Below, piece by piece: positions 58,800 to 64,000 of a stretch of DNA of 64,000 nucleotides (positions are counted from its first letter, which is position 1; each line of letters starts with the position of its first letter). The DNA is from Flaccisagitta enflata. Taxonomy: Eukaryota > Chaetognatha > Sagittoidea > Aphragmophora. The position numbers were made by a program, and so were the translations under genes. The DNA lies in NCBI GenBank assembly GCA_965153355.1, contig OZ231127.1, positions 2,604,001 through 2,668,000 of the forward strand. The letters run 5' to 3'. The notes beneath the pieces are model-generated. The model saw only the letters and a program-made list of their open reading frames with translations, searched no databases and had not been told where the DNA came from.

Positions 58800-58940
58800 T
58801 GAAATGAAATGAAATGATATGAAGAGAAAAAAAGAATGAAATGAAATGAAACGAAATAAAAAGAAATGATATGAAGTAAAAAGAAATGAAATGAATGAAA
58901 AGAAAGAAAAGAATGAATTGGATGGAATGAATGAAATGAA
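58800..58940. repeat. GAAATGAAATGAA degenerate repeat
   Basis: AATGA/AAATG units. Confidence 0.75.
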
Positions 58941-58946
58941 TGTAGA

Positions 58947-59101
58947 AACAAGGCCGGATACACGGCCACCAGTTGCGGACGGGTGGGCAGGGGCGGATAT
59001 GCGCGTTTTTTCACTTTTCGACTCGTGCTGACGGACGGACGGACGGACGAACCAACGGACGGACAAAGCCTCTTATAGAGTTGCGTGTCCGCAACTAAAA
59101 A
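58947..59101 (-). mobile_element. HINE-like element, GTTGCGGAC type
   Basis: AACAAGGCCGGATACACGG, CCAGTTGCGGACGGG, ACGGACGGACGGACGG, CCTCTTATAGAGTTGCG and hairpin GTTGCGTGTCCGCAAC, CTAAAAA. Confidence 0.88.
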
Positions 59102-59166
59102 CGAAATGAACGATATCAAATCCACACTTCCGTTTCTCTTTTAGCTCAGATATGCAAAGGAAAAAA

Positions 59167-59376
59167 AACAAGGCCGGATACACGGCTACTCCAGTCGCGT
59201 GCAGGCAGGGGCCGTATTTGAGGTCACTTGATCGTTTGGGCAGGAGCAGTGAGGCCAAAAAACCGCAAAAACCCCAAAAAAGTAAAGTGTGATGGACCGA
59301 CGGACCGACGGACCAACGGACCGACCGACGGACTGACCGACCGACAAAGCGGGGTGTAGAGTCGCGTAGCAACACG
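59167..59376 (-). mobile_element. HINE-like element, GTCGCGTGC type
   Basis: AACAAGGCCGGATACACGG, CCAGTCGCGTGC, GAGGCCAAAAAACCGCAAAA, GACCGACGGACC repeats, GGGGTGTAGAGTCGCGTAGC; the last hairpin arm is degenerate. Confidence 0.85.
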
Positions 59377-59566
59377 AAGTGTATTCAGCGTGATTTTTTG
59401 TGAGGGCGCCAGGGATAGAAGGAAGGATGGACGGACAGATGGACATATCATCCTCCAGACCTGTAACAACGTAACTTGAGGCCATTTTTCCAAATTAAAC
59501 CACTCTTTTTTTATCATCTAAAGGTAGTCACTCGGGATAGTTCTATCTTGATTAAAAAGAACTTAC

Positions 59567-59790
59567 CAAAATTGGCATCTATGCGGATTCGGTTGTTGTG
59601 TGGAAATGCGGAGAGAGAATGCGGAGGGCTGGATACCATGTTGTCGTAGTCGTTGTTGTTGTCGTTGTCGTTTATTGTTGATGTCATAATCGTTGAAATC
59701 TCGGCGGTCTGGGGTTGGAGTTGTTGTGATCGTGTTCAAGCCACCCGCCATTCCGAAGCTGTCAAATAAAAGGAGAGCGGATATCCACAT
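59567..59790 (-). CDS. candidate first coding exon with signal-peptide-like start
   Basis: ATG at 59790-59788, donor GTAAGT after 59567. 224 bp, ending in phase 2. The N-terminus MWISALLLFDSFGMAGG looks like a short secretion signal. A Thr/Pro and then Asn/Gln/Arg-rich stretch follows (NNKRQRQQQRLRQ, from CAACGA repeats). It fits in phase to 56876. It lies at the 5' side of the EGF exons on the same strand, as a secreted or membrane EGF protein would require. No other support. Confidence 0.4.
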
Positions 59791-59845
59791 TCTTTCACTG
59801 GCGTATATCAGCCGAGTATCAGGGTTGTCCCGGTCCCTTCCTTCT

Positions 59846-60151
59846 TTTTTTAGATGCGTCCTCGCATCTCTATAAGAGGGTCTGTCCGTCCGTCCGTCCG
59901 TCCGTCCATCCGTCCGTCCGTCCATTACGCTTTCTTAGAAATCGCGTTTTTTGGCTGTTTTAGGCCTCGGTGAGATCCTATACTGAATCAAATGATCGAC
60001 AAACATATTTTGAGAGCCTCCTTTAATACTCAGTCGTTCATCTGTCAGTTCGTCCATCTGTCAGTTCGTCCATCTGTCTCTCTATTCATGTCACATGTTT
60101 AATACACGCAGAGACACAGTCCGGACGCATCGTTGACCGGTCGGGCTTGTT
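59846..60151 (+). mobile_element. HINE-like element, GATGCGTC type, full length
   Basis: TTTTTAGATGCGTCCTCGCAT hairpin, CTCTATAAGAGGGTCTGTCC, (GTCC)n, AGATCCTATACTGAATC and GATCGACAAACAT blocks. It ends CACAGTCCGGACGCATCG (stem repeated) and GGGCTTGTT. Confidence 0.85.
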
Positions 60152-61370
60152 ATGATAAAAAGGATCTGTTCGAGTGCACTATGGTCTGAAACGGTGTCAT
60201 CTTCAGCCAAAACCTCTGAATTATAGATTTCTCTTAAAAATGCATTTTGATATTATTCTATACGATTTACATTAATTTTCTTTTAAATTTTGCTAAAATT
60301 TTTCAGTTATAATATCATATTTTTGCTTATTCAATAGTGTTTAATATATTTTTGATATAGACATTTTTTAGATTTTTTTTTTATAACTAAGAATCTTTTG
60401 AAAATACCAGTAATAGCGGCTATTGCTGTAAAGAAAAATTTTGAAAGCATTAGCCACTTTCCACCAAACTTTTTTCTTCAATCATTGCAATCTTTTAAGC
60501 TGTTAGATTTAATCAAGAGCAATTGTATATATTGATTGCACTGAAAACCAGAGTAAAATATAAATACGCAAAATGAACTAGATAGGCTGAAATACTCAAA
60601 ATCACTCATGCAGATGACGAGCTATGCTCATAGACATGCTTTCTTATATTTGCATACTGCATGCATAGATACACTCCTTTATTTATCCTATATAAAATTA
60701 TAAAAAAATTGAGAAAAAAATAGATTTGATTTTTTTGTAAATGAATCTTTAAAAAATCATAACTTGAAAAATATTTGGAGAAATAGATTTTTGAAAAAGA
60801 TTAAAGTTATTGAACAATCATATTTTTTTCCTTTTGTCCCAAATGTTTGTTGGTTCAACCCAATGTGCAGAGAATTCGAGAAATAATCTATCTAATCCTG
60901 CATAGATTTTTACATAGGAAATTACCAAGACGTTGACATCCCCCCTGTAAAAACAAATGAATGAACAAATGAATAAATAAATGAATGAATGAAAACTGGA
61001 CAAAAGCGTGAATGCGTGTTTATTGGATGATGATAATGTTAACGGCCATACGGCATGGTCACAAACGGCGTTAATCCTTAAAGACCTTCCTTTCCCGCCT
61101 CCCCCTCTCCCCACTTATATGTGACTTTTCACACTTGAGCGTAATGGACTGACCAATGGACCGACGAACAAACGGAGTGACAGAGCCAAAAAGTCGAAAT
61201 TAAAATGATGAGATATTCTTGACCAAAGAATACGAGCATCTGGTAAATGCATGTGCCTCTGCATCGACTTCTCCATTCTTCTGGTTTAATTTCTCCCTGT
61301 CCTTATTTTCTTTTTCCCTTTTCTCCGTCTCATTCCACCTTGTCTTCCTATATTCCTTCCTTCTCCTTTC
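60152..61370. other. non-coding region with dispersed repeat copy
   Basis: About 60470-60780 matches 5390-5860 (TTGATTGCACTGAAAA, CATAGACATGCTTTCTTAT). Otherwise AT-rich with GAATGAATGA units near 60955-60995. No gene. Confidence 0.5.
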
Positions 61371-61374
61371 TATC

Positions 61375-61614
61375 CAGTTCTTCCTTCTTCTTCTCCTTCT
61401 TCTTCTCCTTCTTCTTCTCCTTCTTCTTCTTTTCCTTCTTCTTCTCCTTCTTCTTCTTCTTCTTCTTCTTCTTCTTCTTCTTCTTCTTCTTCTTCTTCTT
61501 CTTCTTCTTCTTCTTCTTCTTCTTCTTCTTCTTCTTCTTCTTCTTCTTCTTCTTCTTCTTCTTCTTCTTCTTCTTCTTCTTCTTCTTCTTCTTCTTCTTC
61601 TTCTTCTTCTTCTT

Positions 61615-61677
<63 letters not shown>

Positions 61678-61715
61678 CTTCTTCTTCTTCTTCTTCTTCT
61701 TCTTCTTCTTCATCT
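61375..61715. repeat. (CTT)n microsatellite
   Basis: About 340 bp; poly-Leu/Phe/Ser and poly-Lys frames are artefacts. A (GAAT)n tract follows at 61768-61823. Confidence 0.95.
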
Positions 61716-61829
61716 TCTTTTTCCTGTTCGTCAGAGACCTACCATTGACATAGATTCAGCAAACGGGTTGAATGAATGAATGAATGAATGAATGAATGAA
61801 TGAATGAATGAATGAATGAATTAATGCGG

Positions 61830-62719
61830 GAACACCTGGAGGGCCATAGGATAGTGTAAACACATTAGATTTGACCGTTGGACATGGATTCTGTTAATGG
61901 ACCAAACTCATTTTGGCTTAATTTACATATTCCAAGAACTGGAAATCCTGTGAAAAGCGCCCTTGGGCGGGACTGGGCGGTGATCAAACTCTTCCCCATT
62001 TGTTCCAAACTCAATCAGCGATAAAGAAGAGGTGGTCTTATGCTGTGCATTGCTGTGCAAAAAAAGAAAAGTATGTTTTACTAGCGATTCATTTGCAATT
62101 TCAGGCTTAATATTCGATCACTCACTAGGGACACAAAATTTTAGAAAAAAAGTGAGATTTTTGGGCTGTGACAGTGGAAAGGCATGTATTAATGGGTCCT
62201 AGAGGAAAAATGTGCAAAACATCTGATTTGCACCCATATTGAACTATTTCTGTCAACCCTCGATTTTCACAGAATCTGGAAGGCCACTGACCTCTCTGGA
62301 AATCAGGCCAAGTAGAGACATCCCATTTGATGAAAAAACCGATACCAATGTGGATTTGGATATGTAAACATATATACTTCAATATGACAACAGAGAAAAA
62401 CGCATTTTCAAATGTCGTGTTTTCGCGGTTTTAGCTGAAGATTTGCCTGTAGAAACGAATGTGGAGTGGTTGCGATCGTGCGATTAGAATCTTCAAACTT
62501 AAATCCTTTCCGCTTAGGACCCCAGTTTCAGGACCTCTCTGTTCCCGCTAGCGCTCAATGTCTGGCACACACTCGATGTCATGAGGACTGGTGACTTTTT
62601 CTAAAAACAAGTGACGCAGGGTCACAATATCGTTGCGGACAGGTGGGCAGGGGCAGCCAACCCCCATCCACACCCAGAGCTCCTCCCAAACCCCTTTCCA
62701 ACACAGACACATATACATA
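61830..62719. other. non-coding spacer
   Basis: GGGTCACAATATCGTTGCGG at 62620 resembles GGGGTTACAATATCGTCTCG at 39163, a shared repeat fragment. No gene is supported. Confidence 0.45.
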
Positions 62720-63337
62720 CACTGCTTTCTAACGGAAGATTTGTGACAAGAATGATATCACTACGGGTTTTTCTGCATCTTTTTGTAGGTCATAGGGATA
62801 CAAATCAAGAACTATCCATTGGAAAATCATCCCTAGAGCGCATTTTGAAAAAAAGTCAAAAATTTAGTTTTTAGCTTCATTATACATGAATAACTTTGCA
62901 GGCTGGTCTGACTAATTTTTTGACAGCGCATTGTTAATTCTGATAAAATTCCCTTTCATTTGATAGGTCGCACTATATGGTTTTAAAAAGAAATATTATT
63001 TTCATATTTTGAGCCACCGTTACAAAAACTACAGCGGTGGCCTAAAATATGAAAATTCAATTTTTAATCAAAACCATATAGTGCAACCTATCAAATGAAA
63101 GGGAATTTTATCAGGATTAATGATATGCTGTTAAAAAAAGAGTCAGACCAAATTGAAAACTTCTTTGTGCAAAATGAAGCTAAAAATTATAAATTTTTGA
63201 CTTTTTTTCACAATGCGCTCTAAGGATGATTTTCCCCTGAAAAGTTCTTGATTTGTATCCCTATGACCTACACAAAAATGCAGAAAAACCAGGAGTGATA
63301 TCATTCTTGTCCCAAATTTTTTGTCAGAAAGCAGTGC
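62720..63337. mobile_element. fold-back MITE, CTTTCATTTGATAGGT core, copy 2
   Basis: The arms are reverse complements from ACTGCTTTCT (left) to AGAAAGCAGT (right), through AATGATATCACT, TTTTTCTGCAT, CCCTATGACCTAC-like and CCCTTTCATTTGATAGG blocks. The centre lies near 63030. GTGACTTTTTCTAAAAA occurs in the same orientation outside each end (62591, 63372). Confidence 0.85.
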
Positions 63338-63530
63338 AAAAAGCTTCTAAAAACGCTCGTTTTCCCACTTGTGACTTTTTCTAAAAAAAAGAAATAATCA
63401 AATCTAGTCAAAATACTCAACCGGCATTGGGTGGCATCATTGAAGAAGAAAACATAGTTAAACATCGAATCCATCGAACTCCACCCTGATGGGGAAAAAA
63501 CCACCTAACGCCTCTTTATCCCATTCAAGT
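63338..63530. other. non-coding spacer
   Basis: Nothing recognised. Confidence 0.4.
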
Positions 63531-63538
63531 GACTCAAC

Positions 63539-63847
63539 CAGGGTACGGCAAAGTGCCCGAGAACGCGAGCATTGCTCGTAGGCAGCAAGCTATTTTTGTA
63601 AGCAGGAGATAAAAATATAAAAAGAATTTTTTATGGAAATATGAAAAAAAATTTTTTTTTAGTCTGAACATCAAAATTTTGTTTTTCGGAGATTCCAATT
63701 ACTTGGATTTGAGAGAGGTTTAAAATAGACTTGTAATTCTGAACCAAGAATTTATCAAAAACGCTTGAAAATAATTTATTTCTATTGTAAGCAGGAAGCC
63801 ACTAAAAAGTCCTGCTTGTAGGCAGCCAAAAATTTTGCCGAACCCTG
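63539..63847. mobile_element. hAT-type MITE with 8-bp target duplication
   Basis: Ends CAGGGTACGGCAAAGT and inverted TTTTGCCGAACCCTG. The exact duplication GACTCAAC lies at 63531-63538 and 63848-63855. 309 bp, non-coding. An 8-bp duplication and CAGGG ends are diagnostic of hAT elements. Confidence 0.92.
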
Positions 63848-64000
63848 GACTCAACCTACCTATATCCTACTTATCCCACTCAACCCGCGACATTGGATTT
63901 CGAAAGACCCATAAATCTGATCGGCGTTTTGGCCCATCGGAGAAATAACCAATAAGTGGAAATCATTGGAAGGGCAAATGGAAGCATTCCAAATGTTGAT

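Overview
This is animal (metazoan) nuclear DNA, most likely from an invertebrate with a very repeat-rich genome. Genes are split into small exons with GT..AG splice sites. A BEL/Pao-type LTR retrotransposon sits beside hAT-, TTAA- and TA-type miniature elements, and there is an interstitial TTAGGG block. I see no bacterial operons, ribosome-binding sites, CRISPR arrays, rRNA or tRNA. The species and phylum cannot be fixed from the sequence.

Layout. 0-11.8 kb is non-coding and packed with fold-back and inverted-repeat elements (2878-3478, 4122-4696, 8664-9016), minisatellites and the first copies of a short hairpin-ended family. 11.86-24.57 kb is one complete but decayed BEL/Pao element: LTRs at both ends, a perfect GGTCC target duplication, an intact unknown first ORF, then broken gag, protease, reverse transcriptase, RNase H and integrase, and about 3.3 kb of unassigned 3' sequence. 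24.6-27.2 kb is non-coding with one miniature element. 27.28-32.01 kb is a terminal-inverted-repeat DNA element. It carries a minus-strand gene resembling a PIN/FEN1-like nuclease family and asymmetrically amplified subterminal repeats.

32.2-59.8 kb holds a minus-strand gene encoding a multi-EGF extracellular protein. Six exons (45405-45240, 43493-43409, 40911-40817, 39140-38965, 35313-34762, 32368-32243) have mutually compatible splice phases and rebuild intact six-cysteine EGF domains across their junctions. Three more candidate exons lie upstream (58748-58449, 56876-56692, and a possible signal-peptide exon 59790-59567), but their phases do not fit their genomic order. The 3' end of the gene is not visible. 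Its introns are dominated by long microsatellites (CT, TTTC, GAA, CTT, CA, CAA), MITEs, and a four-copy array of a duplicated partial EGF exon. 60-64 kb is non-coding, with another fold-back element and a hAT-type MITE with an 8-bp target duplication.

The recurring novelty is a dispersed element family with about 18 copies or fragments. It runs from AACAAGGCC to a terminal hairpin followed by CTAAAA, with internal GGAC/GACC-rich repeats. The hairpin stem differs between subfamilies, and a matching subterminal repeat at the other end changes with it. This resembles non-autonomous Helentron (HINE-like) structure, and several microsatellites appear to grow out of these copies.
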